Position numbers and translations under genes: made by a program. A stretch of 64,000 bases of DNA from Nostoc sp. CHAB 5836 (GTDB lineage: Bacteria; Cyanobacteriota; Cyanobacteriia; Cyanobacteriales; Nostocaceae). This document shows, piece by piece, positions 42,055-52,086 of this stretch; the first letter of the stretch is position 1; every line of letters starts with the position of its first letter. The stretch covers positions 1 to 64,000 of the forward strand of contig NZ_JAIVFV010000018.1 of NCBI RefSeq assembly GCF_020829445.1, read 5' to 3'. The notes beneath the pieces were generated by a model. It searched no databases and had not been told where the DNA came from. It saw only the letters and a program-made list of their open reading frames with translations.

Positions 42055-42876
42055 ATGCCCAAGGTTCAGATTAACGGAATTAATTTGTTCTACGACATTA
42101 AGGGAACAGGTGAGCCTTTACTATTAATAGCTGGCTTCCTTTGTGATCATGCCTATTGGTCGCTGATCATACCATCGCTGATTTCGCAGTATCAAGTAAT
42201 TCGCTTGGATAACCGAGGTATGGGGAGAAGTTCTGCTCCCACAAGTCCCTATAATCTGAAACAGATGGCTAGTGACGTTGCAGCATTGCTCGATCACATC
42301 GGCATTAATCACGTACATCTAGCCGGTCATTCAATGGGTAGTCAGATAGCCCAAGAGCTAGTGTTAGCACACCCTGAAAAAGTACAAAGTCTCATGCTAC
42401 TGTCATCTTTGGCAAAGGGCGATGGATTATTCAACAGCATCATCGAGACTTGGGGCGACCTTCCTACTAATGTAGACCTGAAACTTTATGAAAAAGTCGT
42501 ATTGCCCTGGATATTTACAGATGCATTCTACTCGATTCCTGGAATGATCGAAGGTCTAATCGAATTTGCCATCAAATATCCCTTCCCACCTGCAACTCAT
42601 TCACTTTATCATCACAGCCGAGCCATCCTTGGCAGTGACACAACAGACCGGCTCCAACAAATTCATTGTCCTACCTTAGTTTTAGTTGGTAAACAAGATA
42701 TTCTCACCCCGCTAAAGTTTTCCCAGCAACTTGCTCAAGCTATTCCTAATGCCGAACTTGTAGTCATAGACCGTGGTGGTCATGGCTTCTTGATTGAGTC
42801 ACCGGATGCTGTGGTTTCAGCTATGCTGAATTTCTTGAGTAAGTTGCAGTCAGCTTATACCAATTTTGGATTTTAG
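42055..42876 (+). CDS. Alpha/beta-fold hydrolase
   Basis: This 273-residue serine hydrolase of the alpha/beta family starts MPKVQINGINLFYDIKGTGE. It has the oxyanion segment LLIAGFLCDHAYW, RLDNRGMGRSS, nucleophile elbow LAGHSMGSQIA, the acid in LVGKQDILTP and catalytic His in DRGGHGFLIE. It is typical of esterase, lactonase or 3-oxoadipate enol-lactonase-like enzymes. Context gives no substrate. It is monocistronic and follows a repeat block. Confidence 0.9.
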   Translation: MPKVQINGINLFYDIKGTGEPLLLIAGFLCDHAYWSLIIPSLISQYQVIRLDNRGMGRSSAPTSPYNLKQMASDVAALLDHIGINHVHLAGHSMGSQIAQELVLAHPEKVQSLMLLSSLAKGDGLFNSIIETWGDLPTNVDLKLYEKVVLPWIFTDAFYSIPGMIEGLIEFAIKYPFPPATHSLYHHSRAILGSDTTDRLQQIHCPTLVLVGKQDILTPLKFSQQLAQAIPNAELVVIDRGGHGFLIESPDAVVSAMLNFLSKLQSAYTNFGF

Positions 42877-43004
42877 ATTTGGGATTCAAATTCTTTATCA
42901 AAGCCAATTCATGGGTAAGCAAGTTCGTAGTAAGGACTTCAGTCGTTAGAGGTTGTTTAAATCAGTGAACAGTTGAAAAGTATTTCACTGTGACTTTAGT
43001 ATTT

Positions 43005-43084
43005 GTAGGGTGTGTTAGGCGTAAGCCGTAACGCACCAAAACCTTGAGATGGTGGGTGCGTTACGCTTGGCTTACACACCCTAC
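43005..43084. repeat. 80-bp palindromic dispersed repeat
   Basis: GTAGGGTGTGTTAGGCGTAA pairs with an end reading TTACACACCCTAC, with CGTTACGCTTGG-type inner complement. A shortened version lies near 46778-46813. Both are followed by TATTTCAAAAATCAAA and TAGTCCTATAT, so a longer repeat is shared. Confidence 0.75.
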
Positions 43085-43243
43085 GTATATTTCAAAAATC
43101 AAATATTAGTCCTATATCACAGTTTCGGTCGGGGTCAAATCCCCGACCGAAACACGCCATTTTTAGAAATGGGGGACTCTAACTCCCAACGGAAAAATTA
43201 ACTGATAACTGATAACTGATAACTGTTGAAAAGTATTTCACTG

Positions 43244-43382
43244 TCAATACTGCTCGGTTAAGAAAAATCGTAGGTTGGGTTGAGGCTCTGCGAAACCCAA
43301 CAAAGCCCCCCAAATGTTGGGTTTCGTTCCTCAACCCAACCTACACGGGTTAAGGTTTTTGGGCTTAACCGAGCAGTATTGA
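43244..43382. mobile_element. 139-bp MITE with 19-bp perfect terminal repeats and 8-bp target duplication
   Basis: The termini TCAATACTGCTCGGTTAAG and its exact reverse complement bound the element. It is flanked by TTTCACTG at 43236-43243 and 43383-43390. The interior is a long imperfect palindrome based on GTAGGTTGGGTTGAGG. It has no coding capacity. The rest of the 42877-43544 spacer holds other dispersed repeats and no gene. Confidence 0.92.
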
Positions 43383-43544
43383 TTTCACTGTGACTTTGAG
43401 ACAATTTTAGATCCCCCCTAGCCCCCCTTAAAAAGGGGGAAGATCAAAGTCCCCCAATTTATCGGAGGATTTAGGCGGTTCTAAAAGGATTTGATACATC
43501 ACTAAGAACTTTTGAAACATCCTCTTAGACATTGTACTAAAACA

Positions 43545-44603
43545 CTATTTAAGTTTTTCGTGAGCAGCCAAAATAATTTTTTCAGTTTCTTCCCAGCCAA
43601 TACATTTATCAGTTACAGAAACCCCATATTTTAATTCTTCTTGTTTACCAGTAATTGATTGACTACCTTCATACAAATGCGATTCCAGCATCATACCAAC
43701 TATTGATGTATTACCATCCACTATTTGCTGAATAATATTTTCTAAGACAGCACCTTGTAATTTGTAATCTTTATTGGTATTACCGTGGCTACAGTCAATC
43801 ACAATTCTCGGTGGCAAATTTGCCTGTTTTAATTTATCTTCTACAAGTTTGACATTTGCTGCATCAAAGTTGGGTTGACTACCACCCCTTAAAATTACGT
43901 GACCGTAGGCATTACCTTTAGTTTGAAATACGCTGACCTGTCCCTTTTGATTAATTCCCAGAAAATTATGCGGGTTTGTAGCTGATTGTAGGGCATTCAA
44001 AGCTACTTGAATATTGCCGTCAGTACCGTTTTTAAAACCTACAGGCATCGAAAGCCCACTTGCCATTTCCCGGTGAGTTTGTGATTCGGTCGTGCGCGCT
44101 CCAATGGCAGACCATGTAATCAGTTCACTAATGTATTGAGGTATGATTGGATCTAGTGCTTCTGTACCAGTAGGTAATCCAAATTCTGTAATTTTTAATA
44201 ATAGTTCCCGTGCAATTAGTAAACCATTTTCTACATGGAAAGAATCATCCATATCTGGATCATTAATTAAACCTTTCCAGCCTACGGTTGTTCTTGGTTT
44301 TTCAAAGTACACTCGCATAATTAGTAGCAGGTTCTCCTTGACTTTTTCAGCCAAGATTTTCAACCTCTCAGAATATTCTATCGCTGCTTTTGGATCATGG
44401 ATTGAGCATGGCCCAACTACTATAAATTTTCTGCGATCCTGAAAATCCAGAATATCTTTTATTTCCTGCCTATATCCTAAAACTCTCTGTTCGGCTAAAT
44501 GTGTTAAAGGTAATCTGGATTTTACTTCATTGGGAGTTAATAAAATGCGATCGTTCTCAATGTTAACGTCGTCGATATTAGTATTAAATAATTTGTTCTG
44601 CAT
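43545..44603 (-). CDS. 3-deoxy-7-phosphoheptulonate (DAHP) synthase, class I
   Basis: This enzyme condenses phosphoenolpyruvate and erythrose 4-phosphate in the first step of the shikimate pathway. The AroFGH-type protein of 352 residues shows GPCSIHDPKAAIEYSERL, RVYFEKPRTTVGWKGLINDP, EALDPIIPQY, SAIGARTTESQTHREMASGL, the metal-site Cys-His in VIDCSHGNTNKDY, and VGMMLESHLYEGSQ. The N-terminal extension typical of feedback-controlled forms is present. It lies alone. Confidence 0.96.
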   Translation of the reverse strand: MQNKLFNTNIDDVNIENDRILLTPNEVKSRLPLTHLAEQRVLGYRQEIKDILDFQDRRKFIVVGPCSIHDPKAAIEYSERLKILAEKVKENLLLIMRVYFEKPRTTVGWKGLINDPDMDDSFHVENGLLIARELLLKITEFGLPTGTEALDPIIPQYISELITWSAIGARTTESQTHREMASGLSMPVGFKNGTDGNIQVALNALQSATNPHNFLGINQKGQVSVFQTKGNAYGHVILRGGSQPNFDAANVKLVEDKLKQANLPPRIVIDCSHGNTNKDYKLQGAVLENIIQQIVDGNTSIVGMMLESHLYEGSQSITGKQEELKYGVSVTDKCIGWEETEKIILAAHEKLK

Positions 44604-44824
44604 CGAGATGCTCTGGCAATTTTATATACACAGTCCACATGGAAAGTCTAACACAAAACGATGATATTTTCATCTGATTTTTTACTTGACAAATATCCAA
44701 TAATCCTGTAATGCAGTAAGGTATTAACAATTCAAAATTTAAAAATAAAATAACTGATAAAGAGGGAATATTTTCCCCCTTTTTCTTTGCTATTGAACTA
44801 CTGGCTCAGTGGTAGTGTATATAA

Positions 44825-46483
44825 TTACTGCCATACAAACACTTTGGCTTCATATGGCCCCAAGTCAATCATGATGTCATCATCACCTGCTTCAACATCA
44901 TAATTAGCTGTCCACTCGTGCCATGTACCACCGCTAGGAAAGTTAGGAAGATGATAGCCAGCTAGGAAGTTTTCTGAGAAATTTGCTATTACAACTACAC
45001 GAGAACCTTCATCATTCCAACGAGTATAAGCTAATACTTTTGCCTCTGGATTCTCATGGATAAAATCAATATTTTCTGTGTAGAGAGCATGATTGTTTTT
45101 ACGCAGGTTGCTTAAGCCCTTGTAAAATTCAAATAAACCACGATTTAAATCATTACCTAACAGTGTCCAATCAATTTTGGCTGATTCAGGTTGTTTAGGT
45201 TTGTACTCGCCAAATTCTTCACCCATCCAAATTAAAGGTACGCCAACAGCAGTCATTAGGATGGCTACTCCTAATTTAGCTCGTCTAAAGGCTTCTTCAT
45301 CAAAAATCTCACGGTTTCCCAATTCAACCATGAGATGGTTATGGTCATGGTTGGTGAGGTAATTTACCACATTGGTAGCACCCAAGAAACCTTGGCGCTT
45401 GCAGTCAATGACATCTTTGAGGCGCTCTAAATCAAATGTATCGCCGCAGATATGTTCTAAAATACAGTGATAGAAACTGTCATGCCAACAACCATCCATT
45501 GGCCCATCTACATTAGTAATGCTGGTAGTTTCAGGAATGTGTTCGGCAATGTTGTAAAAAGGCTTCATGCTAGCAGTTTTTTTAGCTTCCTGAACAATCC
45601 AGTGCATGAAATCATAGTTAGCAATTTGTCGTGCCGCATCATAGCGAATGCCATCAAGATGATATTCTGATATCCAAAAACGGATTGTATCACCGATAAA
45701 TTTCCGCGCTGGATAAATATCTAATTTTTCGTCATAATGTTCGTAATTAAATTCAGGCCCCCAGTTATTATCAGGATCACGAGGTTCGTGATGATACCAA
45801 TAATCGTGGTCAATTTGTGTTAATGGACTGGATGCTTCTGAATGGTTATAAATACCGTCAATAATTACACGAATACCTTTGGCATGGCACTCATCAATCA
45901 AATTTTTCAACTCAGCAGTAGAACCATAACTAGATTCTGTTGCAAAAAAGTGACGGGGATTGTAACCCCAGCTATAATCACCAGGATACTCTTTCAATGG
46001 CATCAATTCAATAGCGTTGATTCCTAGTTCACACAAGTAATCTAACTTTTCAATGACGTGTTTGTACTTGCCTCGTGCATAAGGGTCATCCTCGCCACCA
46101 GAAAAGTCACCAACGTGCAATTCATAAATTACTAATTCGTGGTCAGCAGGTAAAGGTTTATCATCATGTTGCCAAACATAGGTATCGGTAATTCTTTGCC
46201 CATCTTTGACGTGGATAACACCATTATCTTTTCCACTCAGTTCATCGATATCAGTGGCATAGGGGTCTGTGACATCAACCCATTGTTCCGGTTCAAAAAA
46301 CCATGAATTTGACTGGACACGGAATTTATAATTATAAACGCCGTCTTCTAGTTCAACACTTGTGCGGAAATAACCGTCATCACCCTTTTCCATTGGAATT
46401 TCTTGCCAATCAGAAAAAGAACCAATTAGTGCGGCTCCTTTGTTGTAAGGTGCAAATAAATTAAATTCAATTGGCTTTGCCAT
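44825..46483 (-). CDS. GH13 alpha-amylase-family enzyme with N-terminal CBM48-like domain
   Basis: This 552-residue protein has an N-terminal glycogen-binding-like module (FNLFAPYNKGAALIGSFSDW, VYNYKFRVQ) and a GH13 barrel. The catalytic residues are visible: nucleophile Asp in LDGIRYDAARQ (about 279), acid Glu in NIAEHIPE (about 313) and the third Asp in YLTNHDHN (about 379). Region I is IIDGIYNHSE. The domain order recalls branching or debranching-type enzymes, but it is shorter than GlgB (about 640-760), so a hydrolase acting on glycogen or maltooligosaccharides is possible. It is cytoplasmic, with no signal peptide. Confidence 0.88.
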   Translation of the reverse strand: MAKPIEFNLFAPYNKGAALIGSFSDWQEIPMEKGDDGYFRTSVELEDGVYNYKFRVQSNSWFFEPEQWVDVTDPYATDIDELSGKDNGVIHVKDGQRITDTYVWQHDDKPLPADHELVIYELHVGDFSGGEDDPYARGKYKHVIEKLDYLCELGINAIELMPLKEYPGDYSWGYNPRHFFATESSYGSTAELKNLIDECHAKGIRVIIDGIYNHSEASSPLTQIDHDYWYHHEPRDPDNNWGPEFNYEHYDEKLDIYPARKFIGDTIRFWISEYHLDGIRYDAARQIANYDFMHWIVQEAKKTASMKPFYNIAEHIPETTSITNVDGPMDGCWHDSFYHCILEHICGDTFDLERLKDVIDCKRQGFLGATNVVNYLTNHDHNHLMVELGNREIFDEEAFRRAKLGVAILMTAVGVPLIWMGEEFGEYKPKQPESAKIDWTLLGNDLNRGLFEFYKGLSNLRKNNHALYTENIDFIHENPEAKVLAYTRWNDEGSRVVVIANFSENFLAGYHLPNFPSGGTWHEWTANYDVEAGDDDIMIDLGPYEAKVFVWQ

Positions 46484-47093
46484 AGAAGTGTTTGTAATAT
46501 CAAGGGCTGATATAAGTATTTTCTGATGCTCAATTAAATTTGCAAATCGCTCTAGAGAAATAATTAGATAATGAGTGCTTCTATCTTCAGGAGTAATTCA
46601 CAAATATTTTCTAAAATTTAACCGTGCTTTTAGTGATTTATGAATGTTTATAGAATTTTAAAATTAACTAATATACAGATTTACTATCATGCATATTTTG
46701 TCCTTAATATTACTAGATTGAAGAGGTAGTCGAAATATAGGAATCATATTTAATTTATGAAAAAATATCAGTAGTCATGTAGGGTGTGTTAGCGATAGCG
46801 TAACACACCCTACGTGTATTTCAAAAATCAAACACTAGTCCTATATAACCCCAACACAAAACTTACCTATTTATTGAACCGGGGGACTTTAACCCACGGA
46901 ATTGAGTTAAATATAGCGGTTCTCGCTTGGGTGGAGTACAGTTTTGACCTCTCTCCAAACCTCTCTCCTCTTAGGAGAGAGGCTTTGAATCTTACTCCCC
47001 TTCCCTTGAAGGGAAGGGGCTAGGGGTTAGGTCTGTATTCCATGCAATTGAGAACCGCTATAGAAGATTTAAACCAAATATCTGCTGATACAA
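46484..47093. repeat. AT-rich spacer with palindromic repeats
   Basis: No gene is seen. About 46778-46813 is a palindrome (GTAGGGTGTGTTAGCG / CGTAACACACCCTAC). About 46910-47065 contains a TATAGCGGTTCTCGC ... GAGAACCGCTATA inverted pair enclosing CTCTCCTCTTAGGAGAGAGG. These are dispersed repeats. Confidence 0.6.
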
Positions 47094-47471
47094 TTACTCA
47101 ATTTTGCCCTTAGTTAGTTGCAGATAACTTAACAACCAATTTGCTACCGTTGCCCTGCGAGTTTGCCTAGGGCCAAATTCACCAATTTTGTAACCTTTGA
47201 AACCCAGTTTTTCTTTTAGCATTTGTTTATTTTCAGAAGGAATGGAACGAGTCAACTTGACTGTTGCAGGGCGAGATTCAATGAAATTTGGTGGTTCTGG
47301 GTACTCATCCTGCCATTCTGGTGCAACTTGGCTAGTGTTCCATTGTGCAGTTGAGGAATCATAGCGGTAGCCCAAATAATGCCATAGCAGCTGGTTGACT
47401 GTGGCATCATCAATTTTCTCGTCAAGAATTGCCCAAATTGTTTCTGTATTTAGTGGTGGTAGGTTAGACAT
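47094..47471 (-). CDS. DUF1823 family protein
   Basis: This 125-residue protein from the ATG at 47469-47471 (MSNLPPLNTETIWAILDEKI) shows the conserved middle VNQLLWHYLGYRYDSSTAQW and the C-terminal FGPRQTRRATVANWLLSYLQ. It matches DUF1823, found in cyanobacteria and plastid-bearing eukaryotes, with no known activity. An upstream in-frame ATG adds six residues, MIRKPY, and is less likely. Confidence 0.85.
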   Translation of the reverse strand: MSNLPPLNTETIWAILDEKIDDATVNQLLWHYLGYRYDSSTAQWNTSQVAPEWQDEYPEPPNFIESRPATVKLTRSIPSENKQMLKEKLGFKGYKIGEFGPRQTRRATVANWLLSYLQLTKGKIE

Positions 47472-47641
47472 ATAAGGTTTCCTAATCAATCACATGAGGT
47501 ACATCATAGCCTCCTCCTCGCAAGCGGGGTCGGATGTTACTGACTTTTGTCTCTTGATAGCCCTCATCCCCTAACCCCGAATCCCATGTTTGGGATTCGG
47601 GGAACTAGAATTATGCCTCCCCTCTCCCAAAGATCGAACCC

Positions 47642-47715
47642 AATGTCATGAAAAATTGACATTATGACTATTTTTAACATCCAACTAGCTAAAAATGTTA
47701 TGAAAACATGACATT
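47642..47715. promoter_or_regulatory. Pair of operator-like dyads 52 bp apart
   Basis: Site 1 is AATGTCA-tgaaaaat-TGACATT at 47642-47663, a perfect 7+7 dyad. Site 2 is AATGTTA-tgaaaaca-TGACATT at 47694-47715, with one mismatch. Both are followed by ATGA. The centre distance of 52 bp is about five helical turns. They lie 171 bases before the DUF1823 start and 313 before the DUF4912 start. Confidence 0.5.
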
Positions 47716-48028
47716 ATGATCCCGGAAGGGCTGATAAATTCGTGAAACAGGCAAAAAACCTAGTTGTTACCCCTTGATCCCTACATATGCTTAGTGGTTA
47801 ATATTGACTTAACAAATAGAACTCCTCCGATCGCAAGGAAATGCTGATTTCTGCATAACCAAGGAATTGAAAGGAAGTTGCCTCAATTTAAAAACAGATT
47901 AAAAAACTTAAAAACTGGGCAAAACCAGGAGTCAGGATAAAAAATTCATCTGGAATGGATGAGATTTTATATAGCATTCTTTAACCAGGGGAAATCATTT
48001 ACCGCTTAAACTACTGGAGGCCAAATTA

Positions 48029-49279
48029 ATGGCAAAAGAACGTCCGCCACTAGAGGAGATGACCTTACGCCAACTACGCAAAGTTGCTAGCGAATATAGC
48101 ATCTCTCGCTATAGCAGAATGCGTAAATCACAACTGCTGGCATCAATACAAGAAGTCCAGCGTAGCAAAATTTTACTCAGTCCATCTCGTTCATTGGAGG
48201 CACAAGAAACCGTGGAAGCTGCAAAGTTTGAATTAGGTCAGGAAGATCGTACTGGTGGATCTTTAGCTGATGTTGATGAAGGACTCGCAGATTTACCCTC
48301 TGGCTATGGTGACAGCCGGATTGTACTTTTACCGCGCGATCCTCAGTGGGCTTACAGTTACTGGGATGTCCCCAATGAACACAAAGAGGAACTGCGCCGG
48401 CAAGGGGGACAACAACTGGCACTACGGATTTATGATGTCACCGATATCAACATCGAATACCAAAGCCCCCACAGCATTCAAGAATATCCTGCTGACGAAC
48501 TAGCTAGAGAATGGTATCTACCTGTTCCAGTTAGCGATCGCGATTATATGATCGATATCGGCTATCGTACTGCTGATGGTCGCTGGTTGGTACTAGCTCG
48601 TTCTGCTAAAGTACACATTCCCCCCGTCTATCCTTCTGACTGGATAGAGGATGTCTTCATCACTGTCAACTTTGAAGAAGATTTGCGTGGTAAGACTCAA
48701 TACGAACTAGTTCCTCCTGCCAAGAAGATTGCAGCTACCGCCAATGCCAATGCTGTTGTCAATGGCAGCAACCCCATCTACGACCAAATATTTGGTTTAG
48801 CGGAATCTGCCGAAGCGCTACGGGTTGCTGGTTCTATTTTCGGTTCCCAGCACCAAGTATCAGGTGGAGTGCAAGCCATTAGCTCCTACATTTTCCCATC
48901 TGGTGTGGGTATGTGGGCAGTTCCCACCGTGTCTGGCTTAACCGCTTCTGGTGTCGGAATGTCAGGTGTTGGCTTCTCGGCTTCCGCCGTACCAGTGCGT
49001 CCGCGCCAGTTCTGGTTAATTGCTGATGCGGAATTGATAGTCTACGGTGCAACCGAACCCGATGCTACCGTAACCATTGGCGGGCGTCCAATTAAGCTAA
49101 ATCCAGATGGGACATTCCGCTTCCAGATGTCCTTCCAGGATGGTTTAATTGATTATCCGATTTTGGCTGTAGCTGCTGATGGTGAACAAACCCGGTCAAT
49201 TCAAATGAAATTTAATCGTGAGACACCATCTCGAAATACTAACACCAAAGAAGAAGCTGTTTTAGAATGGTTCCCTTAA
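48029..49279 (+). CDS. DUF4912 protein with N-terminal Rho-N-like domain
   Basis: Residues 1-50 have a Rho N-terminal/SAP-like helix pair (MTLRQLRKVASEYSISRYSR, KSQLLASIQEVQ), a nucleic-acid-binding style module. Residues about 95-200 match DUF4912 (VLLPRDPQWAYSYWDVPNEH, YMIDIGYRTADGRW). A Gly/Ser-rich linker precedes a C-terminal sandwich domain with FWLIADAELIVYGATEPDAT. The family is widespread in cyanobacteria with no established role. A GGAGG at 48016-48020 supports the ATG. The product has 416 residues. Confidence 0.88.
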   Translation: MAKERPPLEEMTLRQLRKVASEYSISRYSRMRKSQLLASIQEVQRSKILLSPSRSLEAQETVEAAKFELGQEDRTGGSLADVDEGLADLPSGYGDSRIVLLPRDPQWAYSYWDVPNEHKEELRRQGGQQLALRIYDVTDINIEYQSPHSIQEYPADELAREWYLPVPVSDRDYMIDIGYRTADGRWLVLARSAKVHIPPVYPSDWIEDVFITVNFEEDLRGKTQYELVPPAKKIAATANANAVVNGSNPIYDQIFGLAESAEALRVAGSIFGSQHQVSGGVQAISSYIFPSGVGMWAVPTVSGLTASGVGMSGVGFSASAVPVRPRQFWLIADAELIVYGATEPDATVTIGGRPIKLNPDGTFRFQMSFQDGLIDYPILAVAADGEQTRSIQMKFNRETPSRNTNTKEEAVLEWFP

Positions 49280-49291
49280 GTTCTGGCTTGT

Positions 49292-49422
49292 AAGTAGGTC
49301 GGCGCAATTAAAGTTAACTGGCTAAGGCTGTCACTTGTCATTCGTCATTTGTCATTAGTAAGGGTTTGAAGCTTATTTACGTTTCGTAACATACTTGAGC
49401 TTTTTTGCACCAACGTACTTAG
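49292..49422. repeat. TAAGTA-terminus element, copy 8 (type A)
   Basis: It runs from TAAGTAGGTCGGCGCAATTA to GCACCAACGTACTTAG and begins 12 bases after the DUF4912 stop. Confidence 0.88.
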
Positions 49423-49487
49423 ATTAACTCCAGACTGAAATTTTAAATTATTCCCCGCTATAGTAATTCTGTAGCGGTTTTTTGTAT

Positions 49488-50414
49488 ATGTCCACAAAAA
49501 AATTATTTTTGTTTTTTATCTTGATAATTGCAGCAAGCTTATTATCAGGTTGTCAACAGATTGAAGCAAATTCAGTCTCAAAAGCATCTAAAACTTGCCC
49601 TGGCAAAGATGCCAAGTTCAGTATTGATTTTTTTAAAGCCAACAATCAAGGTAAAAAAAATCAAAGAGGTATTAACAATGTGATTATTTTTAATCCCAAA
49701 TCAGCAGAATTAGATTTCAAAGTTAATGTTGGTCTCTCTCATAAACTCTACGCCAAAGATGCTAGGGGGAAACTGCGTAAAGAATATGTACCAAAACAGT
49801 TTCATGAACTCATCGGCGATGAAAATGCCAAATTAAACGGACACCTACCCATTGCTGCAATTAATGCCGACTATATAGATACTGATCATAAACCACAAGG
49901 GTTAAATGTTTCTCGTGGCGTAGAGTATTCCGGAGCATTTAAGAATAAGCGTTCTTCCTTTGGGATATCAGGAGGTACATCCAAGCAGCGACAGGCTACT
50001 ATCCAAGCTGGCAGAAGAAAAAGTGATATTCTCAATTACAATTTAGTCGGCGGTAATGGTAGATTCTATCGTCAGGGTAAGTTTAAAGATATTTGTCAAG
50101 ATTTGGGAGAATTTGCTTGTAAAAATGCTAAGAATCGCTCTCTGGCAGCTATCACTAATCAAGGCTATGTAATTTTATTAGTTAATGACTTGAAAGCTAA
50201 CTCAGATATTGAATTATCTCAAGTTAATCAAGAGTTACTGCCAGAAATGTTTGATAATGTCCTAGAAGGCATTGCTAGCAATAACTGTTTAGGTAAGATT
50301 CAAGAAGGGATTTTATTTGATGGAGGTATGTCTCCAGGATTGTATTATAACCAGAAAACTTATGTAGAAAACTTTGGGCCCATTGGTTCAGTTTTTTTGA
50401 TTTACAAAAAATAA
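49488..50414 (+). CDS. Phosphodiester glycosidase-family (NAGPA-like) lipoprotein
   Basis: The start is the ATG at 49488 ([20 protein letters not shown]), with the lipobox LLSGC, so it is a membrane-anchored exported protein. The mature part has the NAGPA/DUF2233 pattern: [20 protein letters not shown], a strand-rich middle, then [15 protein letters not shown] containing the conserved Asp-Gly-Gly. Family members cleave or bind GlcNAc-1-phosphodiester linkages in cell-surface polymers. Its last 27 bases overlap the 3' end of the convergent ATPase gene. Confidence 0.85.
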   Translation: MSTKKLFLFFILIIAASLLSGCQQIEANSVSKASKTCPGKDAKFSIDFFKANNQGKKNQRGINNVIIFNPKSAELDFKVNVGLSHKLYAKDARGKLRKEYVPKQFHELIGDENAKLNGHLPIAAINADYIDTDHKPQGLNVSRGVEYSGAFKNKRSSFGISGGTSKQRQATIQAGRRKSDILNYNLVGGNGRFYRQGKFKDICQDLGEFACKNAKNRSLAAITNQGYVILLVNDLKANSDIELSQVNQELLPEMFDNVLEGIASNNCLGKIQEGILFDGGMSPGLYYNQKTYVENFGPIGSVFLIYKK

Positions 50415-51920
50415 ACTACATTTTAGCTGTGATTCTAAAGCATCAATCTTTCGTAAAAGTGACAGTTCCCACACTATAGAAATCATCAACTTGACGGTCA
50501 TACCCACGAGCAAAAGTGTCAGTATTATGGCAGTTTTCTTTTGTTGAGCCAGGCTTTGTTGTTGTTGTGCAAGTCGTGCTTCGACTTCTTTAGCACGTTC
50601 AGCCTCTAATAATTGCTGCACTTCTCGCCGATCTAATTCTTCACTAGCGGCTAAAAAGCGATAATCTAAGTTGTTCAAGCTTTTGCCATTTGCCCAAATT
50701 TGGGCATCAATCAAAGCTTGTCCGCGCAATAAGCGAGATTCATCCTTTTCCTTAGAGGCCAGCCATGCATTGAAGGTTTCGTAGTAGGGGCACAAGTATG
50801 CTAATTTTTTTTCAATCCATTTTAAATTGAAAACCTCTTGATAAATTCGGTTTTTGATTTGGAGAAAACCTTGCTTTTTGATCACTAAACCAGAGAGCAA
50901 CAGTTCTACTTGTTCTCGACTATCGTCGGCTGGTACTTTCACTCCTTGGAGAATTTGTTGATAAATTGCTAGCAATCGGGCGGAAATTTGTTCGTTTCTG
51001 AGGATGCGATCGCGAATTGTCCGCAAATGCTCCGGTTCATCTTGTGATTCCCATTTCTCGATGATGTGCGATCGCACTACATTTTCTATTAAAAATTCTT
51101 CTGCACCAGGGGGAATCTTTAGCTTTCTACCCACATCATCTTGAGATAAACTGACAAGTAGCCGACACAGCTTTTGAGTAAGAAATGGTTGCCCTTCTGT
51201 CCAAGCTAATACTTCTTTTAAAAGTTTTTGGGGATGATTATCTTTAATATCCAGTCCTAAAGATAGTGGTTGAGCTTCTTCAAAAGTGAAACCATTTATT
51301 TGTATGGTTTTCCCAACATTAAACGGAGTGGTATGATTTCGATGTAGAATTAAGTCTGAAGGTGTAGCGACACCGAAAATTGCAAATGTAATCCGATGAT
51401 ACTCTGGATCAATTGCTCGTTGGTTATAACAGAAGCGAATCAATTGAAAAAAGTCATCAACCGAGAAATCAAGGTTAAGAATACTATCAATTTCATCAAT
51501 AAAAATAAATAGTCTTTCCTTAGGAAACTGAGCTAAAAGAATTTCCGAAATAAACCGACTGAGCTTCCGAACCAAAGAAATATCATTTTGTTCTTGCCAC
51601 CAAGTTTTTAAATTGACTTTTCCTAACAGTTTAAAACTCAACCATAGGTCACCTACAACTCCTTTATACCACTGCTCTGGAGTTATATTTTCACAACCAA
51701 TATTAGTCATATCAACGGTGGCACATCTAAAACCCTCTTGTTGGAAGCGATGTTTTGTTTTTACCATCAGTGAGGATTTGCCCATTTGCCTACTGCTGAG
51801 GATGTAGCAAAATTCTCCCTGCTTCAAGGCTTCATAAAGTTCCACATCCGCTCTGCGCTCAACATAGCTAGGAGCGTCACTGGTGAGAGTACCACCAACT
51901 TGGTATCGATAATTGTTCAT
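50388..51920 (-). CDS. STAND-like AAA ATPase with C-terminal membrane segment
   Basis: This 510-residue protein belongs to the cyanobacterial AAA-like family (often fused to WD40 repeats). It has [20 protein letters not shown], Walker [11 protein letters not shown], Walker [13 protein letters not shown], a sensor region [15 protein letters not shown] and the winged-helix-type part [13 protein letters not shown]. Here the WD40 part is absent. The protein ends after a coiled stretch rich in Gln and a transmembrane segment ([20 protein letters not shown]). It is probably an intracellular sensor or signalling ATPase tethered to the membrane. A 131-bp repeat begins 14 bases upstream of its start. 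Confidence 0.85.
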   Translation of the reverse strand: MNNYRYQVGGTLTSDAPSYVERRADVELYEALKQGEFCYILSSRQMGKSSLMVKTKHRFQQEGFRCATVDMTNIGCENITPEQWYKGVVGDLWLSFKLLGKVNLKTWWQEQNDISLVRKLSRFISEILLAQFPKERLFIFIDEIDSILNLDFSVDDFFQLIRFCYNQRAIDPEYHRITFAIFGVATPSDLILHRNHTTPFNVGKTIQINGFTFEEAQPLSLGLDIKDNHPQKLLKEVLAWTEGQPFLTQKLCRLLVSLSQDDVGRKLKIPPGAEEFLIENVVRSHIIEKWESQDEPEHLRTIRDRILRNEQISARLLAIYQQILQGVKVPADDSREQVELLLSGLVIKKQGFLQIKNRIYQEVFNLKWIEKKLAYLCPYYETFNAWLASKEKDESRLLRGQALIDAQIWANGKSLNNLDYRFLAASEELDRREVQQLLEAERAKEVEARLAQQQQSLAQQKKTAIILTLLLVGMTVKLMISIVWELSLLRKIDALESQLKCSLFFVNQKN

Positions 51921-51934
51921 TTGAATATTTTAAA

Positions 51935-52066
51935 TAAGTAGGTCGGCGCAATTAAAGTTAACTGGTTAAGGCTGTCATTTGTCATTCGTCATTTGTCATT
52001 AGTAAGGGTTTTAAGCTTATTTACGTTTCGTAATATACTTGAGTTTTTTCGCACCAACGTACTTAG
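51935..52066. repeat. TAAGTA-terminus element, copy 9 (type A)
   Basis: It runs from TAAGTAGGTCGGCGCAATTA to GCACCAACGTACTTAG, immediately upstream of the ATPase gene start. Confidence 0.88.
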
Positions 52067-52086
52067 TTTCTCTTTTAATCAAGCAC

